Source of the DNA: JAJYVH01 sp964548595
GTDB taxonomy: Archaea > Micrarchaeota > Micrarchaeia > Micrarchaeales > CABMGC01
Assembly: GCA_964548595.1 (NCBI GenBank)
Contig: CAZJQO010000005.1
Coordinates: 1-18,309 of the forward strand
Length of the DNA stretch: 18,309 nucleotides
Reading direction: 5' to 3'
This document shows positions 1 through 6,982 of this stretch, one piece after another (position 1 is the stretch's first letter; each line of letters starts with the position of its first letter). A program made the translations under genes and the position numbers. Under the pieces are notes generated by a model that saw only the letters and a list, made by a program, of their open reading frames with translations, did not search any database and was not told the DNA's origin.

Positions 1-515
1 CTTGCAGTTTCGCCAGCCACGATGCCTACTCCCCTGGGCGCCGGCTTCAGTATTATCTCGGCGGTGCCTGCCTTGGCCCTGAGCGTTATCGGCAGAGAGT
101 GCTGAGTTCCGCAGCTGCATTCCCACGAGCCGCAGCCCAGGTTTACGCTTATAATGTTCAGCTTCGCGTCCTTTTCGGCCTCGTCCATGGCAGGCTTCGC
201 CTCCGATGCTTTGCCCACTCCGAGGCCCACATGGCCCTTCCTGTCGCCGACGACAACCGTCATGCGCAGCTTCGCCTTCCTTGCGTCCTTTGTCATTCGC
301 TGCACGCTTGCGCGCTCGAGCAGCTTGCTCTCCAGGCCCGGCAGCAGCGCCTCCACTATGCCTACCTCCTTTATCGGCTTGCCCATTGCGAAGACCTGCT
401 CAAGGCTCGTCACCTTGCCAGCCTTCACGAGCTCGCCCAGTTTAGTCTTAGGCTGCCACGCCTCTACGCTGAATACGGGCTTCTCCTCCTCTACTCTGCT
501 TCTCCTGTAGAACAA
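1..515 (-). CDS. rpsE: 30S ribosomal protein uS5 (S5), 3' end cut by the window
   Basis: This is the small-subunit ribosomal protein uS5, which takes part in decoding accuracy and lines the mRNA entry site. About 171 codons are visible and the C-terminus lies beyond position 1. Recognisable archaeal S5 signatures are WQPKTKLGELV near residue 22, the double-stranded-RNA-binding segment with VVVGDRKGHVGLGVGKA, the Cys-containing GCGSWECSCGTQHSLP, and APRGVGIVAG at the visible end. The start is inferred: an in-frame stop lies a few codons upstream, and the only standard start before the conserved region is a TTG at 515, giving MFYRRSRVEEEKP. This lies 1 nt past the uL18 stop codon, so translation is probably coupled to uL18. 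The family call is very secure; the exact start is less so. Confidence 0.95.
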   Translation of the reverse strand, partial: MFYRRSRVEEEKPVFSVEAWQPKTKLGELVKAGKVTSLEQVFAMGKPIKEVGIVEALLPGLESKLLERASVQRMTKDARKAKLRMTVVVGDRKGHVGLGVGKASEAKPAMDEAEKDAKLNIISVNLGCGSWECSCGTQHSLPITLRAKAGTAEIILKPAPRGVGIVAGETA

Positions 516-516
516 A

Positions 517-1080
517 TCAACTACCCTTAAATATCTTCTCCCTTACCTGCTTGAAAAGCGCTGGCAATGAGCCCGGCTCGGCGCCCTTCGCAATGTATGC
601 GCCGAACTGCCTCTTTAACGCTTCGCTGCCTTTTCCAAGCCGCTCCGCATACTTCGCAGTCAGCGTGCCGTCGTACTGCTGCTCCTGTATTTCAAACGTG
701 CCCCTGAGCTTCATGCCGCCGTCGGCGCAGCCCTTCGCAAACACAAATGGCACAGAGCCCCTTACAGGCGCGGCCACGCCTATGTCAAGTATGAGCTCAG
801 CGCCTGCCTTCGCCTTCTTCGCGAGCAGCAGGCCTGACAGGTATGCGGTCGGCCTGTTGTTCCTGCTTGGCCAGCCATATTTCTCAAGCTCCCTTGAATC
901 AACACTGGCCAGCACCCTGTCGCCGCGCTCCTCGTATGCCACTACCTGGCCTGTTATGCGCCTGTTGCTGCGCCTCACCACTACGCGCGCCAGGCCGCTC
1001 TTCACAAGCTCGAGCCTCTTCCTGTAGTCTGTCAGGCCCTGCCTCCTCCTCCTGAACTTCATGCTCGTAGATGCCTGCAC
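517..1080 (-). CDS. rplR: 50S ribosomal protein uL18 (L18)
   Basis: uL18 binds 5S rRNA together with uL5 in the central protuberance of the large subunit. The 187-residue product is near the usual archaeal length. Family features are FRRRRQGLTDYRKRLELVKS at the N-terminus, VVRRSNRRITGQVV (residues about 34-47), and NNRPTAYLSGLLLAKKA followed by ELILDIGVAAP. The start is GTG at 1080, chosen because a strong GGGTGAT ribosome binding site lies just upstream at 1086-1092. That site includes the TGA stop of eL19 (1085-1087), so the two genes look translationally coupled. An internal ATG at 1062 (residue 7) is a weaker alternative. It sits in the canonical archaeal order between eL19 and uS5. Confidence 0.96.
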   Translation of the reverse strand: MQASTSMKFRRRRQGLTDYRKRLELVKSGLARVVVRRSNRRITGQVVAYEERGDRVLASVDSRELEKYGWPSRNNRPTAYLSGLLLAKKAKAGAELILDIGVAAPVRGSVPFVFAKGCADGGMKLRGTFEIQEQQYDGTLTAKYAERLGKGSEALKRQFGAYIAKGAEPGSLPALFKQVREKIFKGS

Positions 1081-1084
1081 ATAA

Positions 1085-1558
1085 TCACCCGTACCTGTTC
1101 CTCATGTACTCGTTGACCTGCTTCATCTCGTCCTCGCTTACCTTTATACCGTCGTCGCTCAGGTGCAGAAGCAGCGAGCGCTTGTCCGGGAACGCGTTGC
1201 CCTTTATCAATAGGTAGTACCTCCTGAATGCGCTCCTGTCCAGCTTGCCCATCTCCCTGAGCCTGCTGAGAAGCACCCTCTGCGACCTCACCTTCTTCTC
1301 CCAGGTCATTCCGCGCCGGGCGTTGGCAGTCCCCTTCCTCTTCCCTGTGCCCCTGTACCTCCTTTCGTGCTTGCGCTTCTTGTGCAGCTCCCATTTTGGT
1401 TTGAGCGCCGTTATGGCTCCTTCCTTTATCAGCTTCCTTATGTCATCCCTTGTTATCGCCTTGCCTATATCCTGGAGAGATTCAGGCCTGAACCTTATAG
1501 ATGCCTCTCCCCTGCCCAGCTCCTCGCTGGCTATCCTCCTTGCAAACCTTGCGCTCAT
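1085..1558 (-). CDS. rpl19e: 50S ribosomal protein eL19 (L19e)
   Basis: eL19 is a large-subunit protein found only in archaea and eukaryotes, made mostly of long basic helices that run over the rRNA and join an intersubunit bridge. The 157-residue product has the usual length. Visible signatures are ARRIASEELGRGEASIRF (residues 6-23), DIRKLIKEGAI, the basic stretch HKKRKHERRYRGTGKRKGT, and the archaeal KVRSQRVLLSRLREMGKLDR. The ATG at 1558 overlaps the TGA stop of eL32 (ATGA), a 4-bp overlap typical of coupled translation, with GGTG a few bases upstream. Confidence 0.96.
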   Translation of the reverse strand: MSARFARRIASEELGRGEASIRFRPESLQDIGKAITRDDIRKLIKEGAITALKPKWELHKKRKHERRYRGTGKRKGTANARRGMTWEKKVRSQRVLLSRLREMGKLDRSAFRRYYLLIKGNAFPDKRSLLLHLSDDGIKVSEDEMKQVNEYMRNRYG

Positions 1559-1917
1559 GATCGCACCCTGTTTATTACGCGTATGCCCATGCCAGCGGCC
1601 TTCTTCTCCAGATCCAGCTTCTTCCTGCGCGAGATTCCATGGGCCAGCACCACTGCGCGCCTGCCGTCCTTCGGCACCGCCCGCAGCTCAGCCTCGTTGT
1701 GGACCAGCACCTCGATGCTGCCGTCTTTCCTTGCGAAGCGCACATCATCCGCGTTCTTGTAGCCTATCCTTGGGCTTGCCCCGTAGCCTGACCAGCGCCT
1801 GCGCTTCTTGTTGTCCTCTCCCCTCTGGGAGCGCCACCTGGGCTTGACCCTCTTCCTGGACTTCGCGCCGTAATTAGGCACAGCGAACCTCGGATGCCTT
1901 TTCTTTTCCAAAACCAT
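1555..1917 (-). CDS. rpl32e: 50S ribosomal protein eL32 (L32e)
   Basis: eL32 is an archaeal/eukaryotic large-subunit protein. The core family motif is clear: KKRHPRFAVPNYGAKSRKRV, then PRWRSQRGEDNKKRRRWSG and ASPRIGYKN, followed by the alternating alpha/beta C-terminal half ending in AAGMGIRVINRV. The product is compact (120 residues) and lacks the N-terminal extension seen in some archaeal eL32. Possible starts are a GTG at 1926, an ATG at 1923 (overlapping the uL6 stop) and an ATG at 1917. I prefer 1917 because GGAGTGAT lies 4 nt before it. The gene overlaps eL19 by 4 bp. Confidence 0.95.
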   Translation of the reverse strand: MVLEKKRHPRFAVPNYGAKSRKRVKPRWRSQRGEDNKKRRRWSGYGASPRIGYKNADDVRFARKDGSIEVLVHNEAELRAVPKDGRRAVVLAHGISRRKKLDLEKKAAGMGIRVINRVRS

Positions 1918-1922
1918 AATCA

Positions 1923-2453
1923 TCACTCCTCGCTCTCGAAGTATATGCCATCCTGGAATACCCTCGAGTCCTTGCGCTTGGCGAACGAGAGCCTGTGTAT
2001 ATTTGCAGCTGTCTGGCCAACGTCATACGGATCGACTCCCCTTACGGTGAGCTCCTGCGCCTTCACCTCAACCTCGGTGTTGCCCACTATCTTCGCGACC
2101 CTCGCCTTCTTCTCTCCGAACATGTTCTTGGCCTGCACAGTAGCTCCCTTCACCTCTACTGTTATTGGGAAATGCGCGAAGAGCACCTTCATGCGCCGCT
2201 CGTAGCCGTTCTCGACGCCATATATGGAGCGTTTCACCTCTGATCCGAGCGCCTGCGCTGCAAGGCCGGCCTTCTTCGCCATCTTCCTGCCGCTCGCTTC
2301 CCTAAGCATGAGCTTGCCACCCTCTATGCTCGCCTGCAGCAGGTGCGTGTTGATGCGCTTGGTGCATGAGCCGAGCTTGCCGCTGATGGTCAGCTCGTCC
2401 CTGTCGCCAGACAGGGAAACTTTCACGCCGCTTGGTATCTCAACTTCCTGCAT
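1923..2453 (-). CDS. rplF: 50S ribosomal protein uL6 (L6)
   Basis: uL6 is a two-domain large-subunit protein near the factor-binding centre and sarcin-ricin loop. The 176-residue product has the expected archaeal length and starts MQEVEIPSGV, matching the family's N-terminal strand. The C-terminal domain carries HFPITVEVKGATVQAKNMFG and the conserved VRGVDPYDVGQTAANIHRL. An in-frame GTG at 2462 would add three residues. I prefer the ATG at 2453 because the GTGGTG directly upstream is then a ribosome binding site, in the same arrangement seen before uS8. Its stop (TGA, 1923-1925) lies inside the GGAGTGAT site serving eL32. Confidence 0.95.
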   Translation of the reverse strand: MQEVEIPSGVKVSLSGDRDELTISGKLGSCTKRINTHLLQASIEGGKLMLREASGRKMAKKAGLAAQALGSEVKRSIYGVENGYERRMKVLFAHFPITVEVKGATVQAKNMFGEKKARVAKIVGNTEVEVKAQELTVRGVDPYDVGQTAANIHRLSFAKRKDSRVFQDGIYFESEE

Positions 2454-2461
2454 AAGCACCA

Positions 2462-2845
2462 CTAGTAAACATAAGCCAGAAGCCTGCCGCCCGTGTGCTT
2501 CTCCTTGGCCTCTTTGTTGCTCATCACTCCCTGGGGCGTAGAGACGATGAGCAGGCCGAAATCCCTGCTCGGTATGTACCTTGTCTCATACTTCTGGTAC
2601 TCGTCAAACTTCACCGCGTGCCTTGGCTTGACAACACCTATGTCGTTTATCCTGTTGGAGAGCTTTATGCGCAGCTCCTTGAACTTGCCCTCCTGCACCT
2701 CCTCGAAGTCGTTTATGTAACTGTTCTTCTTGAGCGCAAGCGCAACGTTCCTCATCAGCTTGGTGGCAGAGACGGTGCACTCCTGCCTGCCAAGGCTTTC
2801 GGAGTTCTTTATTTTATTCAGCGAATCAGCGAGCAAATCTGGCAT
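2462..2845 (-). CDS. rpsH: 30S ribosomal protein uS8 (S8)
   Basis: uS8 is a primary 16S-rRNA-binding protein of the small-subunit platform. The 127-residue product starts MPDLLADSLNKIKN, the normal archaeal N-terminus, and ends with the diagnostic PSRDFGLLIVSTPQGVMSN followed by AKEKHTGGRLLAYVY. Two in-frame GTG codons at 2854 and 2851 would lengthen it by three residues; the ATG at 2845 is preferred because they then form a GGTG ribosome binding site. The gene follows uS14 and precedes uL6, as in other archaeal spc clusters. Confidence 0.95.
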   Translation of the reverse strand: MPDLLADSLNKIKNSESLGRQECTVSATKLMRNVALALKKNSYINDFEEVQEGKFKELRIKLSNRINDIGVVKPRHAVKFDEYQKYETRYIPSRDFGLLIVSTPQGVMSNKEAKEKHTGGRLLAYVY

Positions 2846-2853
2846 AAACACCA

Positions 2854-3009
2854 CTACACTTTCTTGAAACCCATGTCCTCAGCTATGTCCCTGAAGCACC
2901 TCCTGCATACATACAGGCCGTAGGAGCGTATCAGGCCGCGCGAGGTGCCGCATATCCTGCACTTCCTCAGGCCCCTTCCCTTGTACTTCTCATCGTAGCT
3001 TACCTTCAT
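2854..3009 (-). CDS. rpsN: 30S ribosomal protein uS14 (S14), zinc-binding form
   Basis: This small gene encodes 51 residues, typical of the short zinc-binding uS14 of archaea and eukaryotes. Four cysteines form a CxxC-x14-CxxC site at residues 17, 20, 35 and 38, within LRKCRICGTSRGLIR and LYVCRRCFRD. The conserved tail FRDIAEDMGFKKV matches the family. It assembles into the head of the small subunit near the decoding region. The ATG at 3009 is preceded by GGAGTGA, which contains the TGA stop of uL5, so translation is coupled. The gene sits between uL5 and uS8 as expected. Confidence 0.96.
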   Translation of the reverse strand: MKVSYDEKYKGRGLRKCRICGTSRGLIRSYGLYVCRRCFRDIAEDMGFKKV

Positions 3010-3013
3010 GCAA

Positions 3014-3526
3014 TCACTCCGCGACCTTCACGCCGTACGCGCCGGAGAGATGCTGCAGCAGCTCCTCCCTGCCTATAGTGCTGTGCGCAACGCCAGGCTT
3101 GCTTCTTGACCGTTTCCTGAGCGCTACCCTCGCGCCTCTCCTCGAGAAGGCCGCATTGACGTTGAGGCCGAGCATGCCTATCTTGGGATCGTACCTCACT
3201 CCGCTGAACTCTATGTACTCCCTTATGCCGAAGTTGAGGCTGTTGTCGACTATTGAACTTTTTTTGAGCGTGCCGCTCACTGCTTCCAGCGCCTTCCTGA
3301 GGAAGTCATCGGCGCGCTTGCCGCGAAGCGTCACCATGACGCCTATCTTCTGCCCCTGTCTTATGCCGAACTCAGGAAGCCTCCTTCGCGCAGTCGTGTG
3401 TGTCGCTTCCATGCCGGTCAGCTTCTTCAGCAGCGCCCTGGCGCTGTCGAGCTTATCCTCGGTGTTGCCTATGCCTATGTTTACAACCACCTTGTCAAGC
3501 CTTACGCCGAGCATCGGGTTCTGCAT
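3014..3526 (-). CDS. rplE: 50S ribosomal protein uL5 (L5)
   Basis: uL5 binds 5S rRNA and contacts the P-site tRNA and small-subunit head. The product (170 residues from the chosen start) shows the family's KVVVNIGIGNTEDKL, then the archaeal-style ARRRLPEFGIRQGQKIGVMV at about 50-69, and NFGIREYIEFSGVRYDP with GMLGLNVNAAF. A GTG at 3535 is an alternative start, but it would overlap eS4 by 8 bp. The ATG at 3526 lies 1 nt beyond the eS4 stop with GGTG six bases upstream, so it is preferred. Its stop codon forms part of the ribosome binding site of uS14. Confidence 0.95.
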   Translation of the reverse strand: MQNPMLGVRLDKVVVNIGIGNTEDKLDSARALLKKLTGMEATHTTARRRLPEFGIRQGQKIGVMVTLRGKRADDFLRKALEAVSGTLKKSSIVDNSLNFGIREYIEFSGVRYDPKIGMLGLNVNAAFSRRGARVALRKRSRSKPGVAHSTIGREELLQHLSGAYGVKVAE

Positions 3527-3527
3527 A

Positions 3528-4214
3528 TCAGGCACCTACCACCATAACGTTCTCCACCAGCGTCTCGAACTGCCCTGAGCCGCTCTGCACTGTCACCGTG
3601 GCAGCGCTGGACGCGTTGCCCAGTTTTATTCCAGATATGGAACCGCGCTCTGAAGCGTGCATTCCCTTTATCACGAGGCACTCCGCCCCTTTCTCAAATT
3701 TCAGCACTTTCTCCACTCCCTTGCCCGAGATAAGGACTGTGTCATTTACACCGGCTCCTTTCTCGTTCCTCACCACAGAGCCGTCGTAGAGCCGGAGCAT
3801 TGCGCTGTTGCCCCCTGCCAGATACTTGCCGGTAACTTTCAGCATGCGGTGCTTGACCTGCTTGCCTTCCAGCTTTTCTATCTTCATGTCGCCGTGCTTT
3901 GCTATTCCTATCTCGTAGCTTTCTCCTGAATCCACCAGCCTGACCGCGTCTCCAAAGCCCACAGGGTACCTGGGCTCTGTTACGCCAACGCCATTCACCT
4001 CAACCTTGCCCTGCCTTATCATCTTCCTTGCCTCCGAAGCGTTTGACGCGATCCTGAACTTGTCCCTGACGAGAGAGAGCAGGGCCACGCTCGAGACAAG
4101 AGTGTACCTGCCTGGATTGGGCTTTAGCAGGTACGTGGCCTCTTTCCTCACAGGCTTCGAGTAGCTGCTCGCTGCCAAGCGCTTCACGTGCCTAGAGTTG
4201 CCATGTCTTGCCAT
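3528..4214 (-). CDS. rps4e: 30S ribosomal protein eS4 (S4e)
   Basis: eS4 is an archaeal/eukaryotic small-subunit protein. The 228 residues fit the family: a conserved N-terminus MARHGNSRHVKRLAAS, an S4-like RNA-binding region (about 43-105, with EARKMIRQGKVEVNGVGVTE and RYPVGFGDAV), the central domain with KLEGKQVKHRMLKVTGK, and a C-terminal KOW-like part with GSISGIKLG. The start ATG at 4214 follows AAGTGATCGC, in which TGA is the stop of uL24. This protein is absent from bacteria, so it confirms the domain of the organism. Confidence 0.96.
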   Translation of the reverse strand: MARHGNSRHVKRLAASSYSKPVRKEATYLLKPNPGRYTLVSSVALLSLVRDKFRIASNASEARKMIRQGKVEVNGVGVTEPRYPVGFGDAVRLVDSGESYEIGIAKHGDMKIEKLEGKQVKHRMLKVTGKYLAGGNSAMLRLYDGSVVRNEKGAGVNDTVLISGKGVEKVLKFEKGAECLVIKGMHASERGSISGIKLGNASSAATVTVQSGSGQFETLVENVMVVGA

Positions 4215-4218
4215 GCGA

Positions 4219-4614
4219 TCACTTCTTCTCTACAGCCGGCTGTGCAGCCCGCTTCTGCACCTGAAGCTTCATGCTCCTCAGCTTGTCGGAGAGATCAAAA
4301 TCGGTTATGTATACGTTAGAAGTGCTTATCGGTATAGGCTTTTCCTTGCCCTTTGCGTTCTTGCGCACCACGTTCTCTACAGAAAGAGTGGATGTCTTGA
4401 GGTCGACCTCAGTGACCTTGCCGCTCTTTCCCCTGTTCTTGCCGCTCATTATCTTTACAACGTCTCCTTTCCTCACGCTGGTGCTCCTGAGCCTTATGCC
4501 GAGCTTCTTGGCCAGCTCCCTGGCCACGTGTGCATGCGCAAGCTTCTGCCTCTCGCCTGCGTTTGCTGTGTACCTGAAGAGCCTCTGCTTCCTCGGCTTT
4601 GCGCTTGCTATCAT
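4219..4614 (-). CDS. rplX: 50S ribosomal protein uL24 (L24), archaeal form
   Basis: uL24 is an assembly-initiating large-subunit protein that binds near the exit tunnel. The 131-residue product has the archaeal N-terminal extension (KPRKQRLFRYTANAGERQKL) before a KOW domain at about residues 49-83, seen as KGDVVKIMSGKNRGKSGKV. The C-terminus, with SNVYITDFDLSDKLR, matches archaeal L24/eukaryotic L26. The tail is basic and Lys/Ala-rich. The ATG at 4614 follows GTGTGATCGC, containing the stop of uL14, the same junction motif as at eS4. Confidence 0.95.
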   Translation of the reverse strand: MIASAKPRKQRLFRYTANAGERQKLAHAHVARELAKKLGIRLRSTSVRKGDVVKIMSGKNRGKSGKVTEVDLKTSTLSVENVVRKNAKGKEKPIPISTSNVYITDFDLSDKLRSMKLQVQKRAAQPAVEKK

Positions 4615-4618
4615 GCGA

Positions 4619-5017
4619 TCACACTATCCTTGAAGCAACTCCGGCCATCTTCGCGAACCTCTCCACTATTTCCCTGGCCATAGCACCCTTGACCTCTGTG
4701 CCTACCGGCAGGTTGTCGTCGCCCACCATTATGCCCGCGTTGTCCTCGAAGCGCACCCTCATTCCGTTGCCCCTGCGCATCGGTGCCTTCTGCCTTATGA
4801 TTACCACCCGCACCGGTTTCTTCAGGTATGCAGGAGTGCCCTTTATCACGCTCGCTATGACTATGTCCCCTATGCCGGCAGCCGCCAGGCCCGACCTATG
4901 GTGCCCTTTGCCCAGCTTGTGTATTATCTTGAATGTCATGGCGCCGCTGTTGTCGGCGCACGATAGCGTAGACATGGGCACCAGCGTCTTGGTCACCCTG
5001 CTTGTTATCTCTCTCAT
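4619..5017 (-). CDS. rplN: 50S ribosomal protein uL14 (L14)
   Basis: uL14 lies at the subunit interface and contributes to intersubunit bridges. The 132 residues match the archaeal family: EITSRVTKTLVPMSTLSCAD leading into NSGAMTFKIIHKLG, then AGIGDIVIASVIKGTPAYLK, VRVVIIRQKAPMRR and the C-terminal FEDNAGIMVGDDNLPVGTEV. The ATG at 5017 overlaps the uS17 stop as ATGA (4 bp), with GGGTG immediately before it. Family assignment is certain. Confidence 0.97.
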   Translation of the reverse strand: MREITSRVTKTLVPMSTLSCADNSGAMTFKIIHKLGKGHHRSGLAAAGIGDIVIASVIKGTPAYLKKPVRVVIIRQKAPMRRGNGMRVRFEDNAGIMVGDDNLPVGTEVKGAMAREIVERFAKMAGVASRIV

Positions 5018-5325
5018 GCACCCACCGCCGGCTTGGCTATGCCAGTTATGACAAACGACTTGGTCTTGCTAAGCCTCCTTGTTTCCGCTATGTCAACTAT
5101 GTCCCCGGCCCTGGCGTTTATGCACTCTGGATTATGCGCCGGTATGCGAGAGTGCTTCCTGAGATATCGCTCGTACTTGTGCAGGTACATGGTGTAGTCT
5201 ATTCTCACTATCGCCGTCTTCTTGGCCTTGCTGCTCACAACGGACCCTGTGAACCTGGCTCCCCTTACCTTCAGGCTGCCGTGCACCGGGCAGTTGGGGT
5301 CCTTGCATGCGTCTCCGCTTGGCAT
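5014..5325 (-). CDS. rpsQ: 30S ribosomal protein uS17 (S17), archaeal form
   Basis: uS17 is an OB-fold small-subunit protein. The 103-residue product has the archaeal N-terminal extension containing CKDPNCPVHGSLKVRGARF, whose cysteines and histidine are conserved in archaea, then the OB-fold with VVSSKAKKTAIVRIDY, YERYLRKHSRIPAHNP and the diagnostic ARAGDIVDIAETRRLSKTKS. Two starts are possible: GTG at 5328 or ATG at 5325 within GTGATG. The stop of rnp1 (TGA, 5325-5327) overlaps either, so translation is coupled. Confidence 0.96.
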   Translation of the reverse strand: MPSGDACKDPNCPVHGSLKVRGARFTGSVVSSKAKKTAIVRIDYTMYLHKYERYLRKHSRIPAHNPECINARAGDIVDIAETRRLSKTKSFVITGIAKPAVGA

Positions 5326-5636
5326 CACGCTTCCCTTCTTTTATAGTACTTCATTCCTTTCTCTATCCTGTCTTCGGGCCTGAACGCTATCTCGTCTCCA
5401 CGCACCACGAACGACTGCCTCCCGGCATAAAAGCGAAAGGTAGACGTTGCTTTGACCAGCCTTATGGGCCGGTTGCCCGTGTCTACGACGAGAGTGTTTT
5501 TGCTCTCATCCAATACTTTTCCCTGCAAACCAACCTGCTTGGTGTCGCTGCATTTGAGAACACGCACCCTCAAGCCTATGAGCTCATTGAGCACTATGTT
5601 CCTGTTGTTGTAGCCGCTGTAACCTGCTTCTGCCAT
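5325..5636 (-). CDS. rnp1: Ribonuclease P protein component 1 (Pop4/Rpp29 family)
   Basis: This is the archaeal homologue of eukaryotic Pop4/Rpp29, an Sm-like protein that binds the specificity part of RNase P RNA for tRNA 5' maturation. The 103 residues contain the family's LNELIGLRVRVLKCSDTKQV, GLQGKVLDESKNTLVVDTG, the KATSTFRFYAG strand and RPEDRI near the end. In archaea the gene normally sits between uL29 and uS17. Here it is the first gene of the cluster, preceded by an intergenic promoter and a DUF373 gene. No clear ribosome binding site precedes the ATG at 5636, so the mRNA probably has a very short leader. Confidence 0.94.
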   Translation of the reverse strand: MAEAGYSGYNNRNIVLNELIGLRVRVLKCSDTKQVGLQGKVLDESKNTLVVDTGNRPIRLVKATSTFRFYAGRQSFVVRGDEIAFRPEDRIEKGMKYYKRREA

Positions 5637-5650
5637 ATGGTTATTTGCTT

Positions 5651-5682
5651 GCTTAGCATTTATAATGGCAGGTATTTAAAGG
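5651..5682 (-). promoter_or_regulatory. Probable promoter of the rnp1-ribosomal operon
   Basis: On the minus strand an AT-rich TATA-like box (TTTAAATA) occupies 5673-5680, and a second one (TTATAAAT) lies at 5653-5660. The first is placed to start transcription near 5650, about 14 nt before the rnp1 ATG. This is the only gap upstream of the ribosomal genes, so the visible cluster probably depends on it. Confidence 0.6.
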
Positions 5683-5693
5683 CATGCGAAGCG

Positions 5694-6935
5694 CTACTTT
5701 ATCACTATCTTGTCAGCTATGTCAACTATCCTGTCTATGCTGTAGCGCACGGGGTTCCCGAAGCTGGTGTCTACTATAAGGCCGCCCTTCCTCTGGTCTA
5801 TGCCTGCCACTTTGCCTATCAGTGTGCCGAACTCGTTCACCACCAGCTTGCCCTTCAGCCTCCTGCTCCTGACCACCCGCTGCCTGAGCACCGTTGTGAA
5901 CAGCGATACGCCAACGCCTATCGCTATCGCGGCCACGGTGAAGAGCAGAAACTCGCTGAAATATATCTGGTCGAGCAGCCAGGCCACGAACGAGTATGCG
6001 AGCACCCAGAGTATGATCGACGACCCTATATATGTGCCGTAGCGGAAGTTGCGGAACTGGTACCTGTTCGACTTTGTGTCGAGCATCCTGCCCAGCAGGT
6101 AGAGAAGCAGCGTTATGGGAAGCAGAAGCAGGAAGCCCTCAGTGGCGTACGCTGTTGCCAGGCCGAGGTTGCCGCTCGGCAGATGGCTGAGGTAGTCGCT
6201 GGCTCCGACGAAGATGCTTGCTATGAAGAAGACGAGCGCGCCCAGGTAGAAGACGAAGCTCAGCCTGTCTATGCTGAAGCCGAAGCCCCTGAAGCTGCCT
6301 ATAAGCATCTCCTCCAGTCCGAAGCCCTTCACTACAAGGTAGAGGCCTATCAGTCCCACGGGCAGCACCCAGCCGAGCCCTAGCGCGTAGCTTACCGCAA
6401 AAAGCAGCAACAGCACTGCCGGTATGCCGAAAACTATCCTGGCGTAATGCGGCTCCTTGAGCTTCTCCAGCACAGTTATGTACGTGCTCTCCAGCGCCTT
6501 GCTCTGCTTCACAGTGACGCTCTTCACGCTTCCTATCTTTATCCTAGACTCTATGAGTGGAAGCACGCGCTCGTCGCTGGCTCCGTCGGTGACGAAGACG
6601 CAGGAATCTGCCTTTGTCTGGTCCAGCACGTGCTCGAGCTGCGTGGTTATGGCCCTGTCTGCCGCGTAGCCCTCGCTCTCGGCGCCGGTGATCGTGGCCA
6701 GGCTCACGGTATAACCCTCTTTCTTCAGCTCGTCGTAGAGCTTGACTGCCTGGAACATGGTGTTTGAGTCGGTGTCTTCAGGATCGGCCAGCGAGAGCTG
6801 CGTCGCGGCGCTGAGGTTCTGGACGCGCCCTATCAGGGGGCCCCCTATCCCCGTCTTCCTGTACAGGTCGTTGTCCACGTCTATTGCAAGCACAAGGAGA
6901 CGCTCCGACTTCTCAATCCCGCGCCGCTCTGCCAT
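5694..6935 (-). CDS. DUF373 family multi-pass membrane protein
   Basis: A 413-residue protein of the archaeal DUF373 family (COG2237), whose function is unknown. The N-terminal soluble domain (1-150) carries the family pattern: LLVLAIDVDNDLYRKTGI, then GGPLIGR, LADPEDTDSNTMFQAVKLYD and VFVTDGASDERVLPLI. About six hydrophobic helices follow (starting with ARIVFGIPAVLLLLFAVSYA). A C-terminal cytoplasmic tail of about 65 residues, starting KLVVNEFGTLIGKVAGI, resembles a small beta-barrel. The frame stays open to an ATG at 6983, which overlaps the upstream stop as TAATG. I prefer the ATG at 6935, because a TATA box at 6956-6966 lies about 26 nt upstream and the family motif starts soon after. The two-gene arrangement with the next membrane protein may still be an operon. 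Confidence 0.88.
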   Translation of the reverse strand: MAERRGIEKSERLLVLAIDVDNDLYRKTGIGGPLIGRVQNLSAATQLSLADPEDTDSNTMFQAVKLYDELKKEGYTVSLATITGAESEGYAADRAITTQLEHVLDQTKADSCVFVTDGASDERVLPLIESRIKIGSVKSVTVKQSKALESTYITVLEKLKEPHYARIVFGIPAVLLLLFAVSYALGLGWVLPVGLIGLYLVVKGFGLEEMLIGSFRGFGFSIDRLSFVFYLGALVFFIASIFVGASDYLSHLPSGNLGLATAYATEGFLLLLPITLLLYLLGRMLDTKSNRYQFRNFRYGTYIGSSIILWVLAYSFVAWLLDQIYFSEFLLFTVAAIAIGVGVSLFTTVLRQRVVRSRRLKGKLVVNEFGTLIGKVAGIDQRKGGLIVDTSFGNPVRYSIDRIVDIADKIVIK

Positions 6936-6954
6936 GCTGTTAATTCCCAAACGT

Positions 6955-6967
6955 GAGTATTTATAAC
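6955..6967 (-). promoter_or_regulatory. TATA-like promoter before the DUF373 gene
   Basis: The minus strand reads GTTATAAATACTC here. The box centre is about 26 nt upstream of the ATG at 6935, the spacing expected if transcription starts on the start codon (a leaderless mRNA). It lies inside the possible N-terminal extension from 6983, which argues against that longer start. Confidence 0.55.
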
Positions 6968-6982
6968 TGACGCAACGCTTCA

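Noticed and set aside
1245..1847. Plus-strand open frame (200 codons) across eL19 and eL32
   Set aside because: It spans the junction of two secure ribosomal genes on the other strand and has low-complexity Ser/Leu/Pro composition.
5307..6383. Long plus-strand open frame (358 codons) opposite rnp1 and the DUF373 gene
   Set aside because: It is antisense to two recognised proteins, has a Tyr/His/Ala-rich composition typical of complement frames, and shows no domain or promoter.
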